From Brachypodius melanocephalos (lineage: Eukaryota > Chordata > Aves > Passeriformes > Pycnonotidae): DNA of 64,000 nucleotides. The translations under genes and the position numbers were made by a program. Below are positions 37,001-48,762 of this stretch, piece after piece (position 1 is the first letter of the stretch; each line of letters begins with the position of its first letter). Below the pieces are notes generated by a model that was not told the DNA's origin, did not search any database, and saw nothing but the letters and a program-made list of their open reading frames with translations. The DNA is taken from NCBI GenBank assembly GCA_013398615.1, contig VZSR01000393.1, positions 3,534,888-3,598,887 of the forward strand, written 5' to 3'.

Positions 37001-40000
37001 CTCTGAGGCACCAGGAAGTTGAATGCAATAAACATTCGTTAGTGAGATAGGCTGATGAATCACAGCAATCCTGATTTGTGAATGGATCCATACGTTTATT
37101 AAAAGGCCAGTTGAAGACAGAAAGGTATTTCAAGTGTAATGCCAACTTGATAATAGGAATGGATCTCTGGCAGGTACAACAGCTTCATCTAAAATATACA
37201 TAAAATAGCCAGGATTTAGGGAAAAATAGCAAAGAAATTCCATACTAATGTGCCAGTAGCACTTGAGCAGCACTAAAGAATTTTTTTTTAAAGTTATCTT
37301 TCCTGTTAAGCACTTTCTTGTAAATGTCTTACTTAATTCTGTCTTTAAAAGCAAAAAAAAACAAAGCAACCTTTAAGAATCTTCTAATCCTGAGAGAACA
37401 TCAGAAGTTTCTCTAATTAATACACTGTTCTGTGATCAATATTCAGTCCAGGAGACTTTGAAAAGTTAAATTCTGGGTAAAAAGACAACTTCTCTGCCTT
37501 GCTCCCTGGGTTACCCAGCACCAGGGGAGCGGGTGCTGTACTCTCCTGGTGCAATGAGATGTTTTGAAAATCGTGTTCTGATTCTACATCTACAATATTG
37601 CACAGGCTGTAAGCTGACAAATCCACCAAGTACCTGCTGTAAAGGATATCCCCAGTTTCCCCATTTATCAAGGAGATTTTTTTTAAAGGGCTGATCTACA
37701 ACCTCGGGGATCAATTTAGACAAAAGTGCATCAGATCGATAAAGTGAGGAGGAAAAAGCAAAGTGAGCAAGGAACCAGAGAGGGATAAGAAGGTTTTTCT
37801 TGTAAGAGGCACTGCACACCCACCCTTACAAACAAGAGCTGTTCTCATGACTGATAATCTCACTCTTGGCTTCCCTCTAAACTAGTAAAAAGTGCATTTT
37901 TAATTCTCTTCTTCTCATCAAACTGCCAGACATTGGTTTCTCTCTTAGGGCCAAACAGATTTCCATTGGTAGGAATTCAGCTGCTCTCAGCAGCTCTTTG
38001 CACGGAAATACAATAAAATAGGTTAGGAAATGTGCCTCCCTCTCATAGCAATAACCCTTTGCACGATACCACACTGATATAATTAATGTTTACCAGTACC
38101 TGGTGAGGGAGGTGTATTCACCCAGAAAAATTGCAAATGAAAGTTATGCTTCAATTTAAGTGCCACAAACTTAGTCCTGTGTTTTCTCTAGAATTTATCA
38201 CCACAGTCAGAGAGAGTTTCACTTTACCTCTCAAGTAAAAAGTTAATATTTTACTCCCAGTACCTTGTGGGATAAAGAAACTGTACAAACTGGAAAGGCT
38301 GCAGCAAGCCAGTTTCTAAAAAAACTTAAGAGCTATAATTTCAATGCCATGTAATAAATTATGCTCGAAACAAGGTGAAATCATTCTGTCAAAAAGAATA
38401 GAGATTGTCGATCAACAGCATCTTTTTGAAAACAGGCTGATATTTATATTGCCATAAATAAATATGGCAAGAGAAGAGTTCCACCAAGAGGAATCAAAAT
38501 CTTACAATGGCATCTTTGAAATCCCACTAAAGCCACAGAAAAAAAGGGACCCTGCAGATCACTAAATACCAACAACATCAGGGAAAATGTGGTCACACAT
38601 CTCTAAGCCTTGGACCAATCCAGCTCCACCGTTTCCAAAGAAATTGCAATAATAGTGAAGACTAAGAGACAAGCTCCAGTGGGCCATGTGAAAAAACTAA
38701 AACAAATAAAAGCAGAGAGCTTTCTTCCATCTCAAAATCCACATGGGAAGCCATTTGACACGGAAAGCGTATGGAGGACCCCTCTATATATTTCTTTTTC
38801 CTTAAACATTCCATTAGTAAGAAAAATAACAGGACCAAAATATGTCAAAAGTGGGGTTTTTTTCGTGGCAAGGTCATGATCTCTTAGAGCAGTCTTTGTT
38901 TTCTGCACAGCTTTGGAGCAGTACCACGAAGGGCCAAATAACCAAATACAGCCAAAGGTGTTGATGTCAGAGCAGGACACTCCTGCCTTTGCTCCTCGGG
39001 CAACAGAACCCTAATGAAACACCTTTAAGCTCTTTTAAAGGTAGCTTGAAAAGGTGCTGGCTAAACCCCATCTTGAAACAAAATTCAATGCAAAAAGGAA
39101 ATGCCAAATAATTTGTCAGTCTCCTGAACTATCTTAAATTCTGCTTTTGATCTATGGCAGGAATCAGGCAGATCCAGAATGAGGGATGGTCTTGCTGGGT
39201 CCATCCATGCGAGATTGCCTTTCAATGTAAGTTATTTTCTGTGAATGCAATGGGAACTTGGCAAAACGCACAAGCACATTCCTAATTTATACCAGCTTTA
39301 ATGGAGCACTGAAAAGCAGCTGCTTAAGTATTTATTTGTTTATGATGCTTTTTAATACTTTTTGTTTATTATCATCCTGGATATCCTTTTACAACATGCT
39401 CGTCTCTGCCATGAATCAACAATGATTAGCACTAAAAGCCATACAATATTTATCACAGCAATGAGTTTCCTGCCTAAGGGGACAAGCTAAAGAAAAGGAG
39501 GATTTCAATTTTAAGAACAGACAGCAAAATGTTTAAAGATACTTGGGCAAATATTTTTTCCTCCATAAAGGTACAATCCTATAAACTTGCCTTCGTAGTG
39601 AGTATGATCAGAGCAGCTCTTATCTGACAAATGAAGACAGAACAGAAGCAAAAAGAACAGTTTTGAACTAAATATAGCTTTGAAATGGGAACAGAGGAAT
39701 CTTTGCAGCTCTGCCTGACACCCATTGTGACCTAAAAAAAAAAGCCCTAAACCACTTTATAATATTTTTCATTTTTATATGGTCCCCCATTCATAAAATA
39801 TGCTCAACCCACAGGAAGACAGTAGTGGTTGTGAGCTGTAAATCAACATGTAGATAATGAAATTATTTATTTAAAATACTTGAAACAGTCAACTGAAAAG
39901 TAAATAAACACACCAAAAGCACAAATAAATTATGCATAAGTATGAGAAAACTCCAGCATTTACTTTACCAAAAGAAGCCAAGACCAAAATGAAATAAATG

Positions 40001-40410
40001 TACACGCATTTTAAAGATCACAGAGTATTTCTTATCTCCCCTTCTTCAGCTAAAGCAGCAGAAACACCAGCCCTGAACAAGTACACGTGAAGGGTGTCAT
40101 AACTTGCCATTAAGCTGAAAGGAACCATGAAGGTTTCAAAAAGATTTACTGATCAGCTGGAGACTTGAGAGATCAAGGTAGTGATGAATTTTAAGTGAAA
40201 ACAACATAGACATCATTTTCTCATTTGCACTTCAATAAAAATACATCTCCTTAAGAATACTTTTTTCCTTAAAAAAACCCAAAAAACCCCCCCAAAACCA
40301 ATCAAACAAAACACTAGACACTTCATCCTTAATAAAATATTGAGATGTTCAGGACAGCAGCTTAGACATCTCCAACTGCTGTTTTGAAATAGCACTAAAA
40401 ATTAGTACAT
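34091..40410. other. intronic stretch, no gene seen
   Basis: Unique intron with the small hairpin at 35094-35127 and an A/C-rich low-complexity patch near 40269-40315. No reading frame has recognisable similarity. Confidence 0.7.
35094..35127. repeat. near-perfect hairpin, 15-bp arms and 4-nt loop
   Basis: ATGTTACTACTACTG and CAGTAATAGTAACAT flank ACAG. Fourteen of the fifteen arm positions are complementary. The stem is short for a microRNA precursor, and no T-run follows on the plus strand. Confidence 0.85.
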
Positions 40411-40503
40411 AAAAATCACAAAATCAAGGAATGAGTTAAAGGACCTTAAGTTAAAGGACCTTAAAAATCATCAAGTTCCACTCCCTGTCATGGGCAGGGA
40501 CAG
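40411..40503 (-). mobile_element. CR1 LINE 3' fragment with internal 15-bp duplication
   Basis: The plus strand reads AAAATCACAAAATCAAGGAA, then AAGGACCTTAAAAATCATCA and TGTCATGGGCAGGGACAGG. This is the reverse complement of a CR1 3' terminus, including remnants of the terminal octamer repeats. Inside it, GTTAAAGGACCTTAA is duplicated exactly (40435-40449 and 40450-40464). Confidence 0.85.
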
Positions 40504-41981
40504 GACAAAAGAGCATTTAACATGTATTCGCCATTATGGTGCTCATGGTACATTACTTTTTTCTAAATTAGAAGGCTCTAAATGTGGGAAACCCCTTCTT
40601 TTGGCAGGTTTAGTTTGACTGAAGGAGCAGTCAGGTAACGTGGTGAAAGATGAGGGTCGTGATCACCAAATCTTCCAACATCAAAGCTAAAATTCAAGCG
40701 TTTCAGGGATTGCAGCCACTCTTTCCTGAGTGATTTTGGCAAGTTTCCTGTAGAACACCTGTCTCTGATCAGCAAAGCCGTGAACAATTACATCAATCAA
40801 AGGCAATAAAACACAGAATGAAAATTTCAGGATCTCTCCTCAAAACTGTTTGTTCCTGTTCACCTCTCCTGCCTCGTGTCTCTCACCTGACCAGAGAAAA
40901 CTGATGGAAAGTCCATATTTTTCTCAGCTTTAATTAGGGACAAGCACAGCAGAACTGTCACTCAGAGTGATCTGATACCTTTACACCTTTGCTTTGCTTC
41001 TGGTGTTCTCCTTCCAGGCACAAATCCCTCAAGATTATCTCCCAAAAAATGAACCCACAGAAAGGAAAATCGTTTTGTATTACAGCAGCTTGAGAAGCCA
41101 ATGGGGAAAAATGAGGAAGAGTTATTGCAATGACTAATAGCACATTAAAAATATATTAAAAAGGTGTAGTGTAAAATGAGATAATAAAAAACAGGTTAGC
41201 AGAAATTCATCCCCAGTGAATCATGATTTTAAAATATTTGCAGAAACAAATGGAATTACAATATAAAATCTCAATTATTTAGAATTGACTCGAGTATCTT
41301 TCTGCCTTACATATTTACCAAAGAACTATAAAGATGCTGAAAGAGCTTTTTAAAATATAAAGTAATGAGAAAAAAAATCATTTTCTCATAATAAAATCTT
41401 TGGCAAACACGCTATAACCGTATAACCAAAAATTCACCTATTATAACTTCCCAACTGCTCAAACTTCCTGCAAATGCACTGAAAGCTAATCCAGTGAGAG
41501 GAACAGAAAATCTCTTTGCTGCTGGGAGATTCCAGTTGGAAATCTGTACAGCAATGGGAAGGTGTTGAATCCACGCTTTGTTTTTATCAGTTCCCACCCT
41601 GTCACACGCTGACTGACACTTGAACACAGAGTTTCCTGTTTCCTGTGTTTCTATAGCAGCAAACATTTGGTGGCAGCTTTTTCAGCATTGCCTACAGCTG
41701 CAGGTTTCTTTGGGGTACTGCTGAATTTGGAGCTGACTGCAGATCTTCCACTGCTAGACACAACCTGCAGCTGGGAGTGAAACCTGCTCGGTTCTTCTGC
41801 TCTATTGGCTGCTGCAGAAGGTCACAACATCAGAAAGTGCTGCTTCATTTGTCTTGGAAATGCAAGAAAAAAGCTCTTTTTTTCTTCCCAGCATGTACTA
41901 TGTGTATTTTCATCTCAAAGGCTGCAAGTTTTTTGCTGTGAAACCCATTTTTAGTTAAGAAATGCATGGCTGAACAGCTCC

Positions 41982-42170
41982 AATCATAGGATCAATACTC
42001 TGAAAAGCTCTTTATGGTCATGAAGTCCAATCATCAGTCAACCCCATGTTCACCACTCAACTCCATCTTCAGGTGCCACCTCCACTCATGTTTTGGGCAC
42101 TGCCAGATGACTTCACCACTGCCCTGGGCAGCTGAGCCAGTTGTTCAAATCCTCACAGCCCTTTTTACAG
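41982..42170 (-). mobile_element. CR1 LINE 3' fragment
   Basis: AATCATAGGATC, ATGAAGTCCAATCATCAGTC, AACCCCATGTTCACCACTCA, GTGCCACCTCCACTCATG and CACTGCCCTGGGCAGCTGAG follow the reverse complement of a CR1 subfamily 3' end. It is diverged and 5'-truncated. The plus-strand open frame at 42014-42331 mostly translates this repeat and the adjoining CAT repeat. Confidence 0.82.
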
Positions 42171-42255
42171 CCCTTCCCTCTGCTCTACCAGGCCCTCCTG
42201 TGCCCTCTTTAAAACACTCATCAATTGGTCAACACAGCCAAAATTCCCCCTTTGC

Positions 42256-42285
42256 CATCATCATCATCATCATCATCACCATCAT
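42256..42285 (+). repeat. (CAT)10 trinucleotide microsatellite
   Basis: Ten CAT units with one C-for-T change (CAC) near the 3' end. Confidence 0.93.
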
Positions 42286-42944
42286 GCACGGCCTCTTGCC
42301 ACCAGCAACTGGCACATTAGTGTCAAAATGACATTTCCCTGTCACTCTTTATGTACCCCATGTGATTGTCAGCTGGCTAAATGTGAGGGAGAATTTATTT
42401 TTGAATGCTTTGCCTGCACGTAGTCATTTATGATATTGGCATATCAGCTGGGTATATGTCATTAAAAAAAGAAATTTACTAAATGGCAGGTGTGAATGGC
42501 TGTAATTTATTCATTCTTCCTGCAATTCAGCTGTCAAAATTTCAGCCTAAAATTATATTGTTAAAAATAATAATAAAAAATAGATCCAATAACAGAGAAT
42601 TACTTTTTCTCCCCACCTAAGGATTAGAGGCAGCAATCACATTCTGCCCTAAATCATCTATCCAATCTTAAAATTGCTGTTGAAATGACACTAAGAGAGC
42701 TCTAGGAAAACAGGAAGGGAAACATCAGTGTCAAGACAATGATTTTTTTTCCAGTAAACTCTGTATATCAGTGCTGATTCTGCACTGCCCTGGATAACAG
42801 CTGCAGAGTCAGAGAGAGGCCTAAATGATGAGGTGAGAGCCCCCAGATGCACACTCGCAGAGTCCTGCCATGGCAGGGCTATAGAAGCAGAGCTCTCAGT
42901 GTATTTTACTCTTTTTTTGTAAGACCTGTCTCTGGTTTCCCCCC

Positions 42945-43071
42945 AGAGGGTGTCCCTTCTGGACAAGGCTCTCAGGCACAGGGTGGGATTTTTGGGGTGT
43001 CCTGTGCAGGGCCAGGAGCTGGATGATCCTGAGGGGTCTCTCCCAGCTCTGGATATTCTATGATTCTGTTT
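42945..43071 (+). mobile_element. CR1 LINE 3' end, plus strand
   Basis: GGGTGTCCCTTCTGGAC, GTGCAGGGCCAGGAGCTGGA, TGATCCTGAGGGGTCTCTCC and the terminal ATATTCTATGATTCTG show the CR1 3' end with its characteristic ATTCTATG-type octamers. The 5' limit is uncertain. It lies opposite in orientation to the CR1 piece about 0.8 kb away. Confidence 0.9.
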
Positions 43072-45758
43072 CACACAGTGACTACATCCCAGTCAATAAG
43101 GACTGAATCCATTTAATCAAATTATAGCCATGGCCAAATTAAACCATCTGATAATGCACCTCACACTGCTGAAGAAGGAAAACAGTAGTCCCGCTACTGG
43201 TGTGGTTCATCCATTGCCCTGAAAGCTTTGAGATGAATGATCCTCAAGAGTAGAATGAGGATCTACTCAACAACTAATTTTTATTTTGCCTGGAGTTTGG
43301 ACAACACATAATTGTTGTCATTGTTCTGACCTGTGTCACCATGCAAAACCAGCAAGCCTGACCTTCACACCACCCACCCCTCACTTCACTGGGTTCCCAC
43401 ATCTGGACCAGCCACCCTGATTCCCCCTAATCCCTGCTGGATCGCCTCTGTTTCTGTCTCACTCAACAAGGGAGTCAATCTTCTGAGGTGCAAGCCAACC
43501 TCAGTGAAAAGCTGAGCTCTTTTCCTCCCGCTGGATGAAATGGAGACACTCCAGCACCCTGAAGGATCTGAGCCTTCTGGGGAAAATGAGAAAATTGAGG
43601 GAAAATAAATTGTTGGGATTTGAGTTTATAAAGCTTCCTTTCAAAAGCGATGAAAAGATGTCACTCAACAGCAGGACAAGGCTTTGCACCTGGCTGATAA
43701 TTTAGATATCGGTGAACTTTGTCTGTTTACAAATCCTCAGAGAAACAGACACTAAATTCCATTAGCAGTCCAGCAGCTTGAGGTTTCATTTTGGGGAAAT
43801 AAGCAATCAAACACACAAAAAAGAAAGGGATCCACTCCCCAAACTTAAAGCCAAAACCCCTGGAGTCATGAACAAGATTTAAACCCGGAAATCAGACAGC
43901 TCACAGAACACTACAGGAGTGATTTGTTGATGAAACCTGTTCTCAATGAAGCTATGGAGCATAGGCAGATCTCCTAAATAGAATAAAAAGTTCTCTTCCT
44001 GCCCCTGAAGTATCCATCAGCTCTGTCTTATTGTTTTGATCTATCAGAATTACCTACAAAGACAGCAGAGGCTGTGCCAAACCCAGAAAAAAAGATCTGT
44101 ATAGGCAGTCAGGAAAGTGACGTGCCAAAAGCCACACAAACCTCCAGCACATGTAGAAATAAGCACATCATGAGAGAGATTGCCAAAACTGTACAAAAAC
44201 CAGCCAGCTCTGGGTTCTGCAGAAATATTGAGGTAAAGAAATTAATCTAGACTTGGTCTCTATTCAAATAATGAAAGTGAGATTCAGTGTTCAGCTTGTG
44301 TTATTCTGGGTGAAATATAAAAAGTACCAGAAACGAAGATTAATACAAGGGAGACAAAAAGGCAATTACTCTTTTATATATAAACAGTCATTCTCCACTT
44401 ATATTTTATCTTTATATGTTCTATAAAGCTACATGTGCATCTTCAACTCCAAAAGATGATATTTTCACAACTGTCTGCTGGGACTGATGGAAGTTTTTAA
44501 CTCCCATTCTCAATAACTGGACAAGGGCACTGTCCCTGAATGATGTCTGCTCCTATTCTTGTAACTTAAATATGGATTTGTTCTCCAAAGTTCTACTTCA
44601 GCAGGGGAGTTGTAGCCCTGCTGGAGGGACATATTGCATTAAACTCACAGAGCAAAATAACTCCCGTTGTACACTGGGGGTTCAAATCCAACCAATTCCC
44701 CAAATAATACACAAGAGTTGTTTAGAGAAGGTCTCTGCTTCAGTTCATTCATATTGTCCAAAAATTGACTGATTTACAGATATCTGCTGCTGACACCTGG
44801 ACAGAACACGCCTAGACCACACAAAAGGCCACTGAAGTTCACAGGGAGAGGATTTAACCAGACTTCAGATGAGAACTGGAACATCAGAGTTGTAAGAGAC
44901 GCATTTTTTCTCATGCTAAACCGACAAAAAAAAAATCCATTAAATTTTTTGTTGTTGGTGTTATTTGGCCACTCTAATTTAAGGCATGTCAAATGCATGA
45001 CTTGGATAGAACTCTGTTACAGTAAAACTGAAATAATTTAGCAGTAATTTCAGCATCTCAAATCACTCATCCCAAGCAGACCGTGGAAAATGATCATTGT
45101 ACTATTAAAAATAAAACATGCTCCAAAATGGATTGAGTGCCACGGATGAAATACGGCGTTCAAAATAAACATACAGCCAGAAAGAATATCCTTAAATCTT
45201 AAAAGCTGTTAAAAGCTCTGACATTACTTGTTATTAAAGGTGTTTCTCGTGAATGTAGATGATTTTGTGATTTATCTTTATTTTCCCACTGTAGTTCCAA
45301 GTTCAGCCTTCAATTTCATGCCAAAATGTTAAGCAATTAAGAAATTATTACACCCTACTGCTTGTGAATTTCTCTGTCCTTGAGATAACTGCTAATTTAG
45401 CACCAAAATGGCACATTAGAGTGCTGGGCCCAGGGCTGAGGCTGTATCTTGATTTACAGAGTCCTGGAAGGGAAGTGCAGTGTGATGCTGTGACAGGGCT
45501 GCACAAAAGATTCACCGTCCTCACTTGCAAAGAACATTTCTCATGGACCATGAGGACAACATATTTTGGGAGATATTTTTCCCTTTCCAGACAACACCTG
45601 TGCACTGCTCTTGGCAAGGAGGTTCCACAGGTGGCAGGACAAATGCAGGAGGAAGGGCTCTGTGGCTGGGCTGCTGATGGCATTTGGGGAAGCAGGGATG
45701 AACTGAGAGAACATTCCAGAATGGGGAATGGGACATTTCTCCATCTCTTATCTATCTA
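43072..45758. other. intronic stretch, no gene seen
   Basis: Unique AT-rich intron. No recognised repeat or coding similarity. Confidence 0.7.
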
Positions 45759-45957
45759 AAATGGAAAAGCAATGGATCTGGTCTGACTTAAGGACCACAT
45801 AGAAAAGTGACAGATCTGGTCTGACTTTGGCGATCACATGGAAGAACAATGGATCTGCTCTGACTTGAGAATCACATGGAATAGCACTGGATCTACTCTG
45901 ACTTTGGGGACCACATGGAAAAGCACTGGATCTGCTCTGGCTTTGGAGACCACATGG
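45759..45957 (+). repeat. 38-39-bp minisatellite, about 5 copies
   Basis: Five copies of a unit with the pattern ACATGGAAAAGCACTGGATC followed by TGCTCTGACTTTGGAGACC. Copy lengths are 38, 39, 38, 39 and 39 bp, and a sixth copy breaks off after ACATGG. Copies differ at roughly 10-25 percent of positions, so the array is not recent. Because 39 is 13 codons, partial open frames on both strands show a 13-residue periodicity. I regard these as by-products and not genes. Confidence 0.93.
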
Positions 45958-48744
45958 CTTCAAAGCATGGACTTGGAGCACTCCACTGGCTCTTCTGATC
46001 CTGTGTTTTCCAGGCTCCTGTGGCACTGTAGCTGTAAAGCGAATGATGTTGCTTTGGAAAAAAAAACCCAACAGCTTGCTGTGATCATAATTTTTTTCTG
46101 TATGTTCTCCACTGTAGCTTTTGGCAATTGCCTGCTTGTTTGAATTACTTCCCAATTAATGAGTTTGCAGGGAACTACCAGTCAATATTTCATTTAATAG
46201 CTTCTCCTCTTAGTCCTTTTCCATTTTTTTCCCTACTCTCCAACAACTCGTTGTCTTTGTTAGATGTTCAACCTGGTATGTGTCGTTTTAGCTTTTATTT
46301 AATTGCTTTTGACTTTCAGTTGCCACAGTGCCCTTTTTCATGTAATAACAGACAGCAAGGACTGCCAGCAAAGCTGCGAATTTTCAAGGGTTACTGCAAT
46401 TTTTTTTCCTGTAAATCTATTCCTTATGATAAAAGGAGCAGTATACATCTGTTCTGCAATAGAGAACTCATTATCTTTTGGGGCTTCTATTAGCTACAAG
46501 CTGTGCAACATATTTTTTTTTTTTACAAAGGATGGTCATTTGCAAGTGAAGTAGGGGATCTGTTGGATACATTTAGCAAGAGATTTCCTTTGTAATTTCT
46601 ACAGTTGGAGCGTAATGCTAAAAAAATTAAGAAATTAATGAGGAAAAAACCACCAAAAATCACAGCTAAAAACTTACAGAAGGTCCAAGTTGTCTGCAGT
46701 TCACCGGCTCAAGAAAAAAGGTTACATGAGGCAGAAATAAAGGCTACACTTGTATAGGGCAACCCTATAACCATAAGTGTGAAAATGTATGTCTTTTTTC
46801 TGACTCTTTTCATTTCTCGCTTATAGCTTAAGTGAGGCATTAAGAAACGTATAAAGTTTTAGCACTATGGTTTTTCAGTAAACTGAATACAGTGGAATGA
46901 TGTCACCTTCAGTAGCTCTTGAATAGTAGGTGTTCTCCCAGCCTCTTGTGAGGTCTATTTCAGAGATGCTTTAATTATTCCTAAACTATTCAGACATTAC
47001 AGAAATTAGCACATCAAAGCAATGAGAAACCAATGAGAAAAAAATTCCCTTTGTAGAAGTGCTCAAGTTCATGTATTGAGCCTGTGTGATTATAAAAGGT
47101 AACAATTCTGGAAAAGTGTTGTAAAAAGAGGACGTAGAAAGGGTAATGAATTTTTTTCCCAGTCCTAAAAACTCAGTTAAGTGAAATACCATCAAAACTC
47201 TCAATGTTTTAAAGGCAGGCTGCTGGAATGTAGTTTTTCAGAATAGGTACACACACGCACTTATATATGTATAAATAAAATTCTTATTTAGGGAGGCATA
47301 CAAGGCAGCCTTAACTTAGTTTTCTCTGTACATGATCCTCTTATTCACATTCAAGAGCCAAAATCAATCCCTGCTGCTATTTGTAGCATCACCCTTGAAT
47401 TCAGCTCTTTGACAAGAGCTTTGTCCACACCACAGTGAGAGAACCTGGACACTTGACACTTAAATTCCAGGATGGCTTAGCATATTCAAACCAAGAAATA
47501 AGAACATCCAGTTATAATCAGTCATTTGTTAATTCCACTCCATAAAGAAGAGGTCCCAATAATTCCTGTCCTCCAATGCCACAGCTGAAAGTCTTGTTAA
47601 CAGAAGTCTCAAGGCAAAGGAGTTCCAGATCATTGGGCATTTTATGTCACTTTAATGTTTAGGGAGGCAGCTGAGGAAATATATTGGCTTATACTCCTGT
47701 CCCAGCATTCATCACAGACAGGATTTATGGGCAAAATGAAGGACCAGGTTTCCTTTCTTAATAGATGCCTGCAATGTTATTTCCATGGTATAAAGTGTAA
47801 TTAAATTCAAATATTCATCCTATTAAACATTTCAACTTTGGTTTGAATCAAGCACAGAGATACATTTTCTGGCTTGCTCTGCCAAGCTGCCTGTCTGCAG
47901 AGAAGATTAACAAGGGAGGCAGGCTGGGAGGCTGATTCATTCTGGCACTTGTGGATTTTAAGATTAGATTGGCCATTTCTTTTTATGCAAAATGTAAACA
48001 TATCTGCAATTACCTCTAAGAAAAAGCTAAGTACTTGTTAGTTATGATTGATATGGCAGCTACTGTAAAGAGACACACTGCAGTGCTCTTCCTTTTACTC
48101 CACACCCAAATTAGTCCATGGTAACTTTGTCACAAATCAGATTTACCAGCAGGGCTGGCAAAGGACTGCTTTCCTCTCTCACACTGTCTTGAAGCAAACC
48201 CAAAATCCATAAACCACATTTTGTCCCTCTCTGTTACAGTCCTGCCTGTTTTATCTCAGCTGAGGTCAGGATGAAAGACACTGGAAACGTAGAGTCAAAT
48301 TCAGTCTTGGGATGTTTATTATCTCTTATCTATTTGCAGTATTTACAGGCTTCTTAAAGTTAGAGAACCTTAAGAACCTCAGCTTGAATTTTATATGAGT
48401 GTAAAGGACAGCAATAGCAACAATTTTTAAAGAAGAAAATATCCAAAAGTAGTGCCTATCAGCCTGCAGATTACCAATTAAAATGTTTCCACTCTAACAG
48501 TGATAGTGCAAAGTTATCAAAGAACTTCTGAATTGAAGCTAGATAACCACCAACTCTAAAGAAAATGATCTTTATTCTAAGATAGTAGAGCAGCATGCAT
48601 CACATGCAAATCCATGCCACTTTACATCTGTCTGCTTTCCAATTCCTGCTGAACCATCCCCAAACACTCAGTATCCAGTAAATCCATAGGCTGGCTCCTT
48701 CAGCCCTCCCCCAGCTTTAGATCTTTGCTGATCTCTGTAGAATT

Positions 48745-48762
48745 ATACAATACAATACAATA
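48745..48762 (+). repeat. (ATACA)n short microsatellite
   Basis: Three to four tandem ATACA units. Confidence 0.85.

Noticed and set aside
42691..43074. 127-codon minus-strand frame
   Set aside because: Its first third is the antisense of a CR1 3' end, and the rest shows no recognised similarity. Not supported as an exon.
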